A stretch of DNA of 64,000 nucleotides from Flavobacterium sp. N502540 (GTDB lineage: Bacteria > Bacteroidota > Bacteroidia > Flavobacteriales > Flavobacteriaceae): contig NZ_CP110012.1 of NCBI RefSeq assembly GCF_025947365.1, forward strand, positions 5,345,052 through 5,409,051, in the 5' to 3' direction. The notes under the pieces are model-generated. The model did not search any database. It saw only the letters and a list, made by a program, of their open reading frames with translations, and was not told the origin of the DNA. Below, in pieces: positions 9,117 through 17,123 of the stretch (positions are counted from its first letter, which is position 1; every line of letters starts with the position of its first letter). A program made the position numbers and the translations under genes.

Positions 9117-9761
9117 CTAAGAGGATAATCTTTCAATCTTCCATGAAAAGTCAGATTGACTTTGGTAACGAATTCTGTCATGCAATCTATTGGGTCTCCC
9201 CTGCCAAAATTCTACCTCTAAAGGAGTTACTAAAAAACCTCCCCAATTTTCAGGTCTCGGTATGTGTTTTCCTTCGAACTCTTTTTCCAGTTTTTTCAAA
9301 TTTTCTTCCAAAAAAGTTCGGGACGGAATCACTTCACTTTGCTTCGAAACAATCGCACCCAATTTACTTCCATCAGGACGAGAATCAAAATAACCATCTG
9401 ATATGTTCTCTGATGTTTTTACAGCGATTCCTTTTATGATGACCTGGCGTTCCATTTCCTGCCAGAAAAATGACAAACAAACATGCGGGTTTGCGGCTAT
9501 CGCCTTCCCTTTCTCCGAATCATAATTGGTATAAAAAATAAAACCTTCCTCTGAAAATTTCTTTAATAAAACCACTCTGGATTTCGGGAAACCATCCAAT
9601 CCAATTGTCGAAACTGTCATGGCATTAACTTCTCCGTTTCCGCCAAAATCTTCTACCTCATGAAACCATCGGTTGAACAGATTGATTGGGTCTTCGGGAA
9701 TATTGGTTTCCAATAATTCACTCTTTTCGTAAGATTTTCTATAATTGCTTAAATCGTTCAT
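9117..9761 (-). CDS. pdxH: Pyridoxamine 5'-phosphate oxidase
   Basis: 214 residues, the usual length. PdxH is the FMN enzyme that oxidises pyridoxine or pyridoxamine 5'-phosphate to pyridoxal 5'-phosphate in the cytosol. Family features: KSRVVLLKKF (FMN phosphate contact), YTNYDSEKGKAIAANP, SFFWQEMERQV, and the C-terminal signature RPENWGGFLVTPLEVEFWQG followed by RLHDRI. It is last in a minus-strand run from pyrR; the 127-bp gap to rnz carries tandem words, so cotranscription is uncertain. Confidence 0.96.
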   Translation of the reverse strand: MNDLSNYRKSYEKSELLETNIPEDPINLFNRWFHEVEDFGGNGEVNAMTVSTIGLDGFPKSRVVLLKKFSEEGFIFYTNYDSEKGKAIAANPHVCLSFFWQEMERQVIIKGIAVKTSENISDGYFDSRPDGSKLGAIVSKQSEVIPSRTFLEENLKKLEKEFEGKHIPRPENWGGFLVTPLEVEFWQGRPNRLHDRIRYQSQSDFSWKIERLSS

Positions 9762-9766
9762 GATTG

Positions 9767-9800
9767 TTGATTTTAGATTGTAGATTGCAGATTTTAGATT
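9767..9800. repeat. Short tandem GATTTTAGATT words upstream of pdxH
   Basis: Degenerate 8-11 nt words (GATTTTAGATT, GTAGATT, GCAGATTTTAGATT) in the leader just upstream of the pdxH ATG (9761). One of several low-complexity intergenic tracts in the window; no function assigned. Confidence 0.5.
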
Positions 9801-9862
9801 TTTTGATTACAAATTCTTGAAAAATAAACAAACTAGCATTTTGTCATTTATAACTAATCCAC

Positions 9863-9904
9863 ATAACTCATAACTCATAACTCATAACTCATAACTCATA
9901 ACTC
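9863..9904. repeat. Six perfect copies of heptamer ATAACTC overlapping the end of rnz
   Basis: Units at 9863, 9870, 9877, 9884, 9891 and 9898 (minus-strand word GAGTTAT). The rnz stop codon (9889-9891) and its last residues Tyr-Glu-Leu lie inside the array. A related array (GGGTTAT) is at 52077-52111, and both end in GTTATGTGGA on the side away from the gene they touch. Confidence 0.95.
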
Positions 9905-10794
9905 CTCCCGTCATCTCCCAAAAGTGTGTTTGGAAAAACGGTTTCGGCTTCTTCTTTAAAACGTTCGATACCATCATAACGTGTTGAATAATGCCCCAGA
10001 ATTAACTTCTTTGCATTCGCTTTAAGCGCAATTGTTGCCGCTTCTTTTGCGGTTGAGTGTAACGTTTTCAGTGCCAAAGCAGCTTCTGATTCCAAAAAGG
10101 TAGATTCATGGTACAAAACGTCAACATCTTTAATTATGGGAAGTACGTCTTCGTGATACACGGTATCGGAACAAAACGCATAACTCATTGACGGAATAGG
10201 ATCAAAGGATAATTCTTTGTTCTTTATTACGGTTCCATCGTCAAGTGTAACGTCACCGCCTCCTTTTATTTTTTGAAAATATGCTGTATGAATATTGTAT
10301 TGCTGAACTGCTTCTACATTTAATTTGCGATCACCGGGTTTTTCCTGAAACAAAAATCCGTTTGTATACACACGATGCTTCAACGGAATCGTTTTTACAA
10401 TAACCTTACTGTCTTCAAAAATAACTTCGCTTTCTTTTGACTCTAATTCATGGAAAAACAATTTATAGGTCGTCCAGGATTCCGTCAATTTTAATTGAAG
10501 CAGAATAAGTTCTTTAATCCCTTTCGGCCCGTAAATATGTAAATCGGTCGTTCTTCCTAAAAGAGAAAAAGTAGAAATAGTCCCAATTAATCCATAAAGG
10601 TGATCTCCGTGAAGATGCGAGATAAAGATGTGATTTATTTTTGAGAATTTAATCTTATTCTTTCTAAGCTGCACCTGTGTTCCCTCACCACAATCAATTA
10701 AAAATAAACGATTTCTTATTTCTAAAACCTGTGAAGTAGGGTTCGTAATTGTTCTGGGAGTTGCGGCATAACAGCCAAGTATGGTTAATTTCAA
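9889..10794 (-). CDS. rnz: Ribonuclease Z
   Basis: 301 residues, the usual short (bacterial) RNase Z length. A metallo-beta-lactamase-fold endonuclease that trims tRNA 3' ends. Motifs: LTILGCYAATPRT at the N-terminus, LIDCGEGTQVQL, the metal-binding HLHGDHLYG (residues about 61-69), a later FCSDT, YHESTF, HSTAKEAA and LGHYSTRY. The final Ser-Tyr-Glu-Leu and stop are encoded by a heptamer array, so the C-terminus probably differs from relatives by a few residues. It lies downstream of a small STAS-like gene. Confidence 0.95.
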   Translation of the reverse strand: MKLTILGCYAATPRTITNPTSQVLEIRNRLFLIDCGEGTQVQLRKNKIKFSKINHIFISHLHGDHLYGLIGTISTFSLLGRTTDLHIYGPKGIKELILLQLKLTESWTTYKLFFHELESKESEVIFEDSKVIVKTIPLKHRVYTNGFLFQEKPGDRKLNVEAVQQYNIHTAYFQKIKGGGDVTLDDGTVIKNKELSFDPIPSMSYAFCSDTVYHEDVLPIIKDVDVLYHESTFLESEAALALKTLHSTAKEAATIALKANAKKLILGHYSTRYDGIERFKEEAETVFPNTLLGDDGRSYEL

Positions 10795-10800
10795 TTTTAC

Positions 10801-10878
10801 TGTTTATTCGTTTATTTGATAAATCGTTTAATCGGCTAAAACTAATTCAAATCGATTAAACAGTTAACCGAATAAACA
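10801..10878. repeat. Nested inverted repeats between the STAS-like gene and rnz
   Basis: Outer arms TGTTTATTCG (10801-10810) and CGAATAAACA (10869-10878) match perfectly. Inner arms GTTTAATCG (10826-10834) and CGATTAAAC (10853-10861) also match. The element fills nearly the whole 96-bp gap and could fold into a long cruciform or RNA hairpin; there is no T-run on the minus strand. Confidence 0.8.
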
Positions 10879-10890
10879 ATTAAACTTATT

Positions 10891-11223
10891 TTAAAATCCA
10901 AGGTCTCTTTCGATTTCCTCCATTTCGATAATATCATGCGCTTCCAAAAGTGACGGAACAACGACTAATTTATCTGAAACGGCATTAAAGTCTAGATCTG
11001 AAACTACTATTACAAATGATTTTTTGGCTTTCTTCTGCTGCTTGGCAAGGGGCAAAAAAAGTTTCACCTCTTTTTCCGACACACCACTATCTGCTGATAA
11101 ATCGATTATAATATTTTGTTTTTCAAAGGTTTTAAACTGTTGCGTTACTCTTTCCAAAAAAGCATTAAAATCTCCCTGAGTATCTTTAATTGTAACGGTA
11201 TGTCCTTTTTGATCTACTTTCAT
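10891..11223 (-). CDS. Small conserved STAS-like protein next to rnz
   Basis: 110 residues from ATG 11223; an upstream in-frame GTG (11238) would add five residues and is less likely. Predicted alternation of strands and helices (NIIIDLSAD, VKLFLPLAKQQKKAKKSFVIVVSD, DKLVVVPSLLEAHDIIEMEE) resembles a STAS/anti-sigma-antagonist fold. No phosphorylatable Ser context (DxS) is evident. Relatives are usually found beside rnz in flavobacteria and are sometimes named ribonuclease Z by mistake; it has no metallo-beta-lactamase motifs. Role unknown. Confidence 0.75.
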   Translation of the reverse strand: MKVDQKGHTVTIKDTQGDFNAFLERVTQQFKTFEKQNIIIDLSADSGVSEKEVKLFLPLAKQQKKAKKSFVIVVSDLDFNAVSDKLVVVPSLLEAHDIIEMEEIERDLGF

Positions 11224-11273
11224 TTTTACTATATACACTTCTGATTTGAAAAGCTAAGGTACGAAGTTTTTTT

Positions 11274-11389
11274 AGTTTTCAGTTCTTATTCCCAGTTGTC
11301 AGTTTTCAGTTTCAGTATTCGGTCTCAGTATTCAGTCTCAGAGAAGTTTTCCAGTCAAGACTGAGACTGAAAACCGCGACTGAAAACTA
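11274..11389. repeat. Degenerate TTTTCAGT/TCTCAG repeat tract with dyad
   Basis: Repeated words AGTTTTCAGT, CAGTATTC and CAGTCTCAG run across 11274-11342. Inverted matches CTGAGACTGAAAAC and GACTGAAAAC occupy 11360-11387. AGTATTCAGTCTCAG (11328-11342) faces its near complement, giving a hairpin just after the pyrB stop (minus strand). It may end pyrB transcripts, but no T-run follows. Confidence 0.65.
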
Positions 11390-11395
11390 TATCCA

Positions 11396-12325
11396 TTACT
11401 GTTGAATCTTGGATGCGAGCAAATAAATCACCGCCATTCTGATCGCTACTCCGTTTTCGACCTGATTCAGAATAACAGAATGATCAGAGTCAGCCACTTC
11501 AGAAGTAATCTCTACCCCTCTGTTAATTGGTCCCGGGTGCATGATTACGATTTCTTTCCCAAGCGAGTCCAGTAGCGGTTTATCTACTCCATATTGCTGT
11601 GCATACTCACGTGTCGATGGAAAAAAGTTCACATCCATACGTTCATTTTGAACACGAAGCATATTAGCAACATCACACCACTCTAAAGCTTTACGCAAAT
11701 TGGGTTCAACTGTGACACCAAGTGATTCAATATATCTCGGAATCAGTGTTTTTGGTCCGCAGACTTTCACCTCAGCTCCCTGCATCTTCAAAGCATATAT
11801 GTTAGACAAAGCTACTCTCGAATGCAGAATATCTCCTACAATGACTACTTTTTTTCCGGCCACATCGCCTAATTTTTCTCTAATCGAATAACTGTCTAAT
11901 AAAGCCTGAGTTGGGTGTTCGTGTGCTCCGTCTCCGGCATTCACGATACTGGCTTTGACATTTTTGGATAAAAAATAAGCCGCTCCGGGATTGGAGTGGC
12001 GCATTACAACCATATCAACTTTCATTGAAAGGATATTATTTACAGTATCAATCAGGGTCTCCCCTTTTTTAACCGAAGACTGGGCTGCCGAAAAACTAAT
12101 CACATCAGCCGATAATCTTTTTTGTGCCAATTCGAAGGAAAGTTTAGTTCTTGTACTGTTCTCGAAGAAAATATTGGCAATGGTAATATCTCGTAATGAA
12201 GGAACTTTTTTAATGGGTCTGTTGATGACTTCTTTAAAATGATCGGCCGTTTCAAAAATCAGGTTAATATCATTTTCATTGATATATTTAATTCCCAATA
12301 AATGATCTACGCTTAATTCTTTCAT
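11396..12325 (-). CDS. pyrB: Aspartate carbamoyltransferase catalytic subunit
   Basis: 309 residues. Catalyses carbamoyl phosphate + aspartate to carbamoyl aspartate in pyrimidine synthesis. The carbamoyl phosphate site FENSTRTKLSFE (about residues 53-64), the QSSVKKGET loop, VMRHSNPGA, GDGAHEHPTQALLDSYSI, and a C-terminal HPGPINRGVEI are all present. No pyrI is visible, as in many Bacteroidota. It lies downstream of pyrR and an unknown gene on the same strand, consistent with a small pyr operon. Confidence 0.97.
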   Translation of the reverse strand: MKELSVDHLLGIKYINENDINLIFETADHFKEVINRPIKKVPSLRDITIANIFFENSTRTKLSFELAQKRLSADVISFSAAQSSVKKGETLIDTVNNILSMKVDMVVMRHSNPGAAYFLSKNVKASIVNAGDGAHEHPTQALLDSYSIREKLGDVAGKKVVIVGDILHSRVALSNIYALKMQGAEVKVCGPKTLIPRYIESLGVTVEPNLRKALEWCDVANMLRVQNERMDVNFFPSTREYAQQYGVDKPLLDSLGKEIVIMHPGPINRGVEITSEVADSDHSVILNQVENGVAIRMAVIYLLASKIQQ

Positions 12326-12409
12326 TTTTATTTCTTTAATATTTATTTGTCAAATTCATGAATTCCTGGCATGCTCAGTTTTTCAAAACTGCTACAAAGA
12401 ACAACTCCT

Positions 12410-13051
12410 TTATCGAATCATTCTTTCTACAACTTCGCTGTAATCCTGCAAATCTCTGGCATCTTCATCAAAAAGATGCTGCCATTTGAAACCTGGAATT
12501 TCTATTTTTGTTCTCGCAGATTCATTCCAATTTAGAGTGAAGCCGTTATCTCTTAGAACTTCGGCAACTACTTTACCTACTTCTATTGTTGTCGCATCAT
12601 CACCATTATCTACTTTCTGGAATGCGATAAACAAACTTGAATCTTTTACAGCTACTCCTCTTGCTAAATCTTGTTCGTGATAAAAACAATATCCGTCAGA
12701 TTCTACTTCGTTTTCACGTAACGCTCTTTCTACCTCAACAACTTCATATTCCCCATCCGATGTGGTATACCCCGCATTATGAAGTGCAATAATATTTCTA
12801 TCGGCTAATTCATCAAACGCTTTTATTAATCTTTCCGTATCTGTTGGGCTTTTCCATTGTTTACTTTCTGAAAGTAATTTTTGGTTTTCTTCTCTTATTT
12901 TATCAAAGGCCCACTCTTCAGAGATTTCATCCTCAAATTCGTTGTCTTCAATTTCTTCCAGAATGTTTTCCTGAATCTCATCAAGAGACAGAAACCCCAT
13001 TCTAACTTGGTTAAAAATTGATTCATAAATAAAAGCTTCATTCTCTGTCAT
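12410..13051 (-). CDS. Conserved acidic protein of unknown function between pyrR and pyrB
   Basis: 213 residues, strongly acidic in the first 60 (ENILEEIEDNEFEDEISEEW). The middle part carries ALHNAGYTTSDGEYEV and GYCFYHEQDLARGVA, then a beta/alpha C-terminal part ending in a hydrophilic tail. I associate this pattern with an uncharacterised family (possibly DUF6891) but cannot confirm it. No signal peptide or membrane segment. The 19-bp gap to pyrR and 84-bp gap to pyrB suggest cotranscription; a role in nucleotide metabolism is only suggested by position. Confidence 0.75.
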   Translation of the reverse strand: MTENEAFIYESIFNQVRMGFLSLDEIQENILEEIEDNEFEDEISEEWAFDKIREENQKLLSESKQWKSPTDTERLIKAFDELADRNIIALHNAGYTTSDGEYEVVEVERALRENEVESDGYCFYHEQDLARGVAVKDSSLFIAFQKVDNGDDATTIEVGKVVAEVLRDNGFTLNWNESARTKIEIPGFKWQHLFDEDARDLQDYSEVVERMIR

Positions 13052-13070
13052 CCTTATTTTTATTTATTCG

Positions 13071-13610
13071 TTAATTTGTTATCAAATAGACCACATCTTC
13101 ACCGTCATTTTCTTTCCAGCTTACTTTTACTTTTTCACCATTGATAGCATCTACCTGACGGCCACGATAATCGGGTTGAATAGGTAAATTACGGCTAAAA
13201 CGTCGGTCAATTAACACCAACAATTCAATTTCTGAAGGTCTTCCAAAAGACTGAATAGCAGTTAACGCGGAACGAATGCTTCGTCCGGTAAACAAAACGT
13301 CATCAATAAAAATGACTTTTTTATTTTCGACTATAAAATTGATTTGGGTTTTATTCGCTTCAAGCGGTTTATCGGTCCGACGGAAATCGTCTCTAAAAAA
13401 GGTGATGTCTAAATAACCCAGAGAAATTTCGGGTGTTTTGTACTCGCTTTCTAATATTTGTTTCAAACGTTCGGCTAAAAAAACACCTCTTGGCTGAATT
13501 CCGATTAAAATAGTATCTGAAAAATCAAGATGTTTTTCGATTAACTGACAAGCCAAACGATGGAGTATGATAGTAACTTCTTTTGAATTAAGTAATACTT
13601 TTTGGCTCAT
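13071..13610 (-). CDS. pyrR: PyrR bifunctional regulator / uracil phosphoribosyltransferase family
   Basis: 179 residues from ATG 13610 (MSQKVLLNSKE); the open frame reaches nine codons further, but this start matches the family. Type I phosphoribosyltransferase with the PRPP loop VIFIDDVLFTGRSIRSA, an upstream IGIQPRGVFLAERL, LDITFFRDDF and a C-terminal VDAINGEKVKVSWKENDGED. In Bacilli PyrR binds pyr mRNA; in Bacteroidota the RNA-binding role is unproven, and I see no obvious attenuator in the 25-bp leader. It heads the pyrR-unknown-pyrB run. Confidence 0.93.
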   Translation of the reverse strand: MSQKVLLNSKEVTIILHRLACQLIEKHLDFSDTILIGIQPRGVFLAERLKQILESEYKTPEISLGYLDITFFRDDFRRTDKPLEANKTQINFIVENKKVIFIDDVLFTGRSIRSALTAIQSFGRPSEIELLVLIDRRFSRNLPIQPDYRGRQVDAINGEKVKVSWKENDGEDVVYLITN

Positions 13611-13634
13611 AATTAAGTATAATGTTTGGTTGGG

Positions 13635-13642
13635 CAAATATA
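13635..13642 (-). promoter_or_regulatory. -7 box (TATATTTG) upstream of pyrR
   Basis: Minus-strand TATATTTG fits the Bacteroidota TANNTTTG box, 25 bp upstream of the ATG. No TTG is seen at the -33 spacing, so support is partial. Confidence 0.5.
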
Positions 13643-14021
13643 CAAAATCAGAATTTATTTGTAGTCTCTTTCTAAATACAAATATTTGAATAAATTTTTA
13701 GCGTTGTAATAACACAAAGCATTCTTTTTAAATTCCATAGATAACATCGAATTTCAATTCGTTGCTCATGAAACTATATAAGTCAAAGAACCTTTCGTAC
13801 AAGTCATCAACAGATCCTAACTTGATCAGGTACTTTTTACTATTTTATTATATTTGACCAACCAAAACACATAAGATTAGGAGAAAAATAATTATCTTGA
13901 CTATAATTGCAATCGATGGGATTATACAGACACAAGGTATTGAGAAAATCTCTTTGACCTTAACACCCCAAAACAGACCTAAAAATCCCCTTAACCTATA
14001 TTGCTTTTAAAAACCGAAAAA
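13643..14021. other. Divergent intergenic region, pyrR / Crp-like gene
   Basis: About 380 bp with no credible ORF. It holds a 14-bp dyad CGAATT-TC-AATTCG at 13748-13761 and a plus-strand TATATTTG at 13849-13856 that could be a -7 box for the Crp-like gene with a long leader. Otherwise I see nothing in it. Confidence 0.5.
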
Positions 14022-14588
14022 ATGAACTCCTATCTCACAAAAATAGATACTTTTATAAACAGCCTTGATCAGGAAACCTTAGACGTTTTAAACAACATCT
14101 CCACTACCAGGACTTTAAAAAAAGGAGCGTTTTTATTACGACAAGATGAAATTTGCAGTAAAAGTTACTTTATAGAAGAAGGGATTGTCAGAAAGTACTA
14201 CCTTGATGATGGAAAAGAAATCACAACAGAATTATACTTTAAAGATGATATCGCGGTATCTTTTAATAGTTATTGTCTGCAAAAACCAAGTAACGAATTC
14301 ATTGAGGCCGTCACAGACATCACCATTTCACAAACTGACTTTAAAGAATTTCAGAATGCAAAAAAGCAATTCCCCAAATTAACAGAATTAGATTTGATGC
14401 TCACCGAGTATTATGCAATTTGGCTGGAGGATCGCTTATTTCAGTTTCGCACACTGGACGCTACGACCCGTTATCTTAAATTAATTAAAGAGCATTCGCA
14501 TATTATTAAAAACATCCAGCTTACACATATCGCTTCTTATCTTGGAATATCTTTGGAAACTCTAAGCAGAATCCGGTCCAAAATTTAA
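14022..14588 (+). CDS. Crp/Fnr family transcriptional regulator
   Basis: 188 residues from ATG 14022; the frame opens at a TTG (14001). An N-terminal cyclic-nucleotide-binding-like beta roll (KGAFLLRQDEICSKSYFIEEG, then ELYFKDDIAVSF) lacks an obvious cAMP phosphate cassette. The C-terminal winged helix has THIASYLGISLETLSRIRSKI. The gene 73 bp downstream, a DUF418-type membrane protein, is on the same strand and may be the target or partner (inference). Ligand unknown. Confidence 0.9.
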   Translation: MNSYLTKIDTFINSLDQETLDVLNNISTTRTLKKGAFLLRQDEICSKSYFIEEGIVRKYYLDDGKEITTELYFKDDIAVSFNSYCLQKPSNEFIEAVTDITISQTDFKEFQNAKKQFPKLTELDLMLTEYYAIWLEDRLFQFRTLDATTRYLKLIKEHSHIIKNIQLTHIASYLGISLETLSRIRSKI

Positions 14589-14661
14589 ATCTATTATTTG
14601 ACTTAAGTCAAATTTCCAGCGATTTTTCATTTCGACATTTGTTTCATAAAATATAAAAAAA

Positions 14662-15738
14662 ATGAAACAAAGAATTATAGGATTTGACCTGGCAAGAGCA
14701 TATGCCATCTTCGGAATGTTTATTGTGAATTTCAATATGGTTTTTGGCTCCCATAATGACCAAAGTACTGTTGCACAATTTATGTCTCTTTTTAGCGGCA
14801 ACTCGAGCTCTGTTTTTGTGATACTGGCCGGAATGGGAATCGCACTTATGACCAACAGACCCGAATATACTCCTGCCGAGAAAAACAAGCTGAGAAATAC
14901 CATCCTCAAACGAGCCGGTTTTTTATTTGTCATCGGGCTTTTGCTTAACCTGATCTGGCCTGCCGATATTTTGCACTTTTACGGTTGCTATATGCTCATA
15001 ATTGCATTTATAGTCTTTTTAAACAAAAGTTTTTTTTTGTTTCTGGCGGCTGTGGCGGTCTTTAGTTTTCACTTTTTAATTTTTTTCATCCCTTATGAAA
15101 CGGGTTGGAATATGGAATCATTTCACTACAAAGATTTTTATACGCTGAACGGGTTTGTCAGAAATACTTTTTACAATGGCTGGAATGCTGTATTCCCCTG
15201 GATTGCTTATTTTCTTCTAGGAATGTATCTCGGAAGACTAAACTGGAGCAGTAAAAAGATTCAGCAGAAGATGTTTATTATTGGTTTTCTATTATATATC
15301 TCGATAGCATTACTTCAATTATTGTCCGGCCAATTTGTACTTTCAGGGGATTTACATTTATTTATCAACGCCGATTATCTCCCTCCGTACCTCCCTTTTA
15401 TGTTAAGCACCTCCGGATTTGCTCTGATGCTGATTGCCTTTTTTATGTTTATAGGAGACAAAAACGGAAATAACCAATATGTACAAAATTTTGCACCAAC
15501 GGGTCAAATGACGCTAACGCATTATATTTCACATCTTACCATTGGTTTAATTTTATTCTCTGTACTAACAGGCAATGATCTGGTTCAACATTCAGCAGAT
15601 CAGAAAGCAACAAAACCAATTTATATTTTACTATTTTCAATTGCATACTTTGTACTCAGTTACTACTTTAGTAAACTTTGGGCAACACACTTTAAGAATG
15701 GTCCATTTGAAGCCCTTATGCGAAAAATAACCCGCTAA
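14662..15738 (+). CDS. DUF418-type multipass membrane protein
   Basis: 358 residues with roughly ten hydrophobic segments. It starts RIIGFDLARAYAIFGMFIVN, the typical opening of DUF418/DUF1624 (HGSNAT-like acyltransferase) proteins, has an early VFVILAGMGIALM, and ends with a DUF418-like tail (GPFEALMRKITR). These are inner membrane proteins, some proposed to move acyl groups; the substrate is unknown. It lies 73 bp after a Crp/Fnr-type regulator gene. Confidence 0.8.
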   Translation: MKQRIIGFDLARAYAIFGMFIVNFNMVFGSHNDQSTVAQFMSLFSGNSSSVFVILAGMGIALMTNRPEYTPAEKNKLRNTILKRAGFLFVIGLLLNLIWPADILHFYGCYMLIIAFIVFLNKSFFLFLAAVAVFSFHFLIFFIPYETGWNMESFHYKDFYTLNGFVRNTFYNGWNAVFPWIAYFLLGMYLGRLNWSSKKIQQKMFIIGFLLYISIALLQLLSGQFVLSGDLHLFINADYLPPYLPFMLSTSGFALMLIAFFMFIGDKNGNNQYVQNFAPTGQMTLTHYISHLTIGLILFSVLTGNDLVQHSADQKATKPIYILLFSIAYFVLSYYFSKLWATHFKNGPFEALMRKITR

Positions 15739-15931
15739 CTAAATTTCACAGGAACCATTACCCAATCATTTTGAGCCGGCCATAAACTGTCAAAAGAAAC
15801 CTTAAAGCTGGAGACTAGACTAAAAGTCTACATCAAAAAAACTATTTCCTTCTCTAAATTTAAAATTATATTTTAGCAGTACAGCACTTACCAATACTTC
15901 TTGCTTACAGACCAAACACAAGATTAAAGCT

Positions 15932-16582
15932 ATGGATCAATACAGAGAAACTTTCGAAACCTGGGATAAAATTGCAGCTATTTATCAAGACAAGTTCATG
16001 GATTTAAAGCTGTATAATGAAACTTATGACTTCTTTTGCGATGCTTTGAAAAACGAACAGCTCCATATCTTTGAAATTGGCTGTGGTCCGGGAAACATCA
16101 CAAAATATTTATTATCAAAGAAACCTGATTTAAAAATTAGGGGAATTGACATTGCTCCCAAAATGATTGAATTAGCACAAAAGAACAATCCTTCTGCGCA
16201 GTTTGAAGTAATGGACACACGAGACCTCAACAAAGTAGATCAACAATTTGATGCCATTATTTGTGGTTTTTGCCTGCCCTATTTGTCCGAAGAAGATTGT
16301 TCCAAACTAATCAACAGCACTGATAAAATACTCTGTCCTAATGGTATTTTTTATCTTAGTTTTGTTGAAGGACATTCAACTGAATCAGGTTTCATTTCGG
16401 GAAGTACCGGCGACCGAACATACTTCTATTATCATAATTTAAAGAACATAGAAAAACAGCTTTCTATACATAATTTCAAAATCATTAAATCGTTTGAAAT
16501 TAAATATCCAAAATCCGAAAATATTGAAATTCATACGATACTAATTGCTCAAAAAAATGAAAGAAATCATTGCACTTTCTGA
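15932..16582 (+). CDS. Class I SAM-dependent methyltransferase
   Basis: 216 residues. The Rossmann motif I is IFEIGCGPGNITKYLL (about 47-62), followed by RGIDIAPKMIELAQ (motif post-I), QFEVMDTRDL and FDAIICGFCLPYLS. A Methyltransf_11/25-type enzyme of unknown substrate. Its 3' end overlaps the start of the next gene, a Crp-like regulator, by 26 bp, indicating translational coupling. Confidence 0.88.
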   Translation: MDQYRETFETWDKIAAIYQDKFMDLKLYNETYDFFCDALKNEQLHIFEIGCGPGNITKYLLSKKPDLKIRGIDIAPKMIELAQKNNPSAQFEVMDTRDLNKVDQQFDAIICGFCLPYLSEEDCSKLINSTDKILCPNGIFYLSFVEGHSTESGFISGSTGDRTYFYYHNLKNIEKQLSIHNFKIIKSFEIKYPKSENIEIHTILIAQKNERNHCTF

Positions 16583-17066
16583 AAAAACAATAACCATAAA
16601 CAGGAATGAATTTCTTAAAGTAAAAGGCAGTATGGACGATACTATTTACTTTGTAGAAAGCGGCAGTCTGCGTCTTTTTGTTCTGGATGATGACGATGAA
16701 GAACAAATCATTCGATTTGGCTACCGGCAAAATTTAATTGTGTCACTGGATTCTTTCTTAACCGGAAGGCCTTCTGATTTGTGTATTCAGGCGATTAAAA
16801 AAACAGTTGTAAAGATTATAACAAAGAAGCAAATAGATCAGTTTTTAAAAATTGAAGCCAATAAAAACCTATGGATTACTATTTTAGAAAACTTAGTAGT
16901 GCAGCAAATGGAACGCGAAATTGATATCTTAACCAGTTCTCCAAAAGAAAGATACCAAAGAGTTTTAAAGAGAAGTCCAAAGCTTTTTCAGGAAGTTCCA
17001 AACAAACACATTGCCAACTATCTAAGAATGACACCTGAGACATTATCGAGATTAAAAAAGTCTTGA
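16557..17066 (+). CDS. Second Crp/Fnr family regulator
   Basis: 169 residues from ATG 16557, inside the end of the methyltransferase gene (26-bp overlap); a TTG at 16545 is less likely. A short N-terminal beta-roll (DDTIYFVESGSLRLFVLDDD, EEQIIRFGYRQNLIVSLDSF) is followed by a helix and a winged helix with NKHIANYLRMTPETLSRLKKS. Shorter than classic Crp. The overlap suggests that regulator and enzyme act together. Ligand unknown. Confidence 0.88.
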   Translation: MKEIIALSEKTITINRNEFLKVKGSMDDTIYFVESGSLRLFVLDDDDEEQIIRFGYRQNLIVSLDSFLTGRPSDLCIQAIKKTVVKIITKKQIDQFLKIEANKNLWITILENLVVQQMEREIDILTSSPKERYQRVLKRSPKLFQEVPNKHIANYLRMTPETLSRLKKS

Positions 17067-17123
17067 TTTCGATCAATCATTTCCGGAAAAACTTTTTGAA
17101 ACTTTGCTTCAAAAATTAAACCT

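Noticed and set aside
9014..9439. Plus-strand frame of 141 residues overlapping pdxH
   Set aside because: Lies antisense to a well-supported gene, with no domain pattern.
9863..9904. Possible CRISPR array
   Set aside because: Seven-base units directly adjacent without spacers.
14562..14933. Minus-strand frame of 123 residues over the membrane protein start
   Set aside because: Shadow of the DUF418-type gene in the antisense frame.
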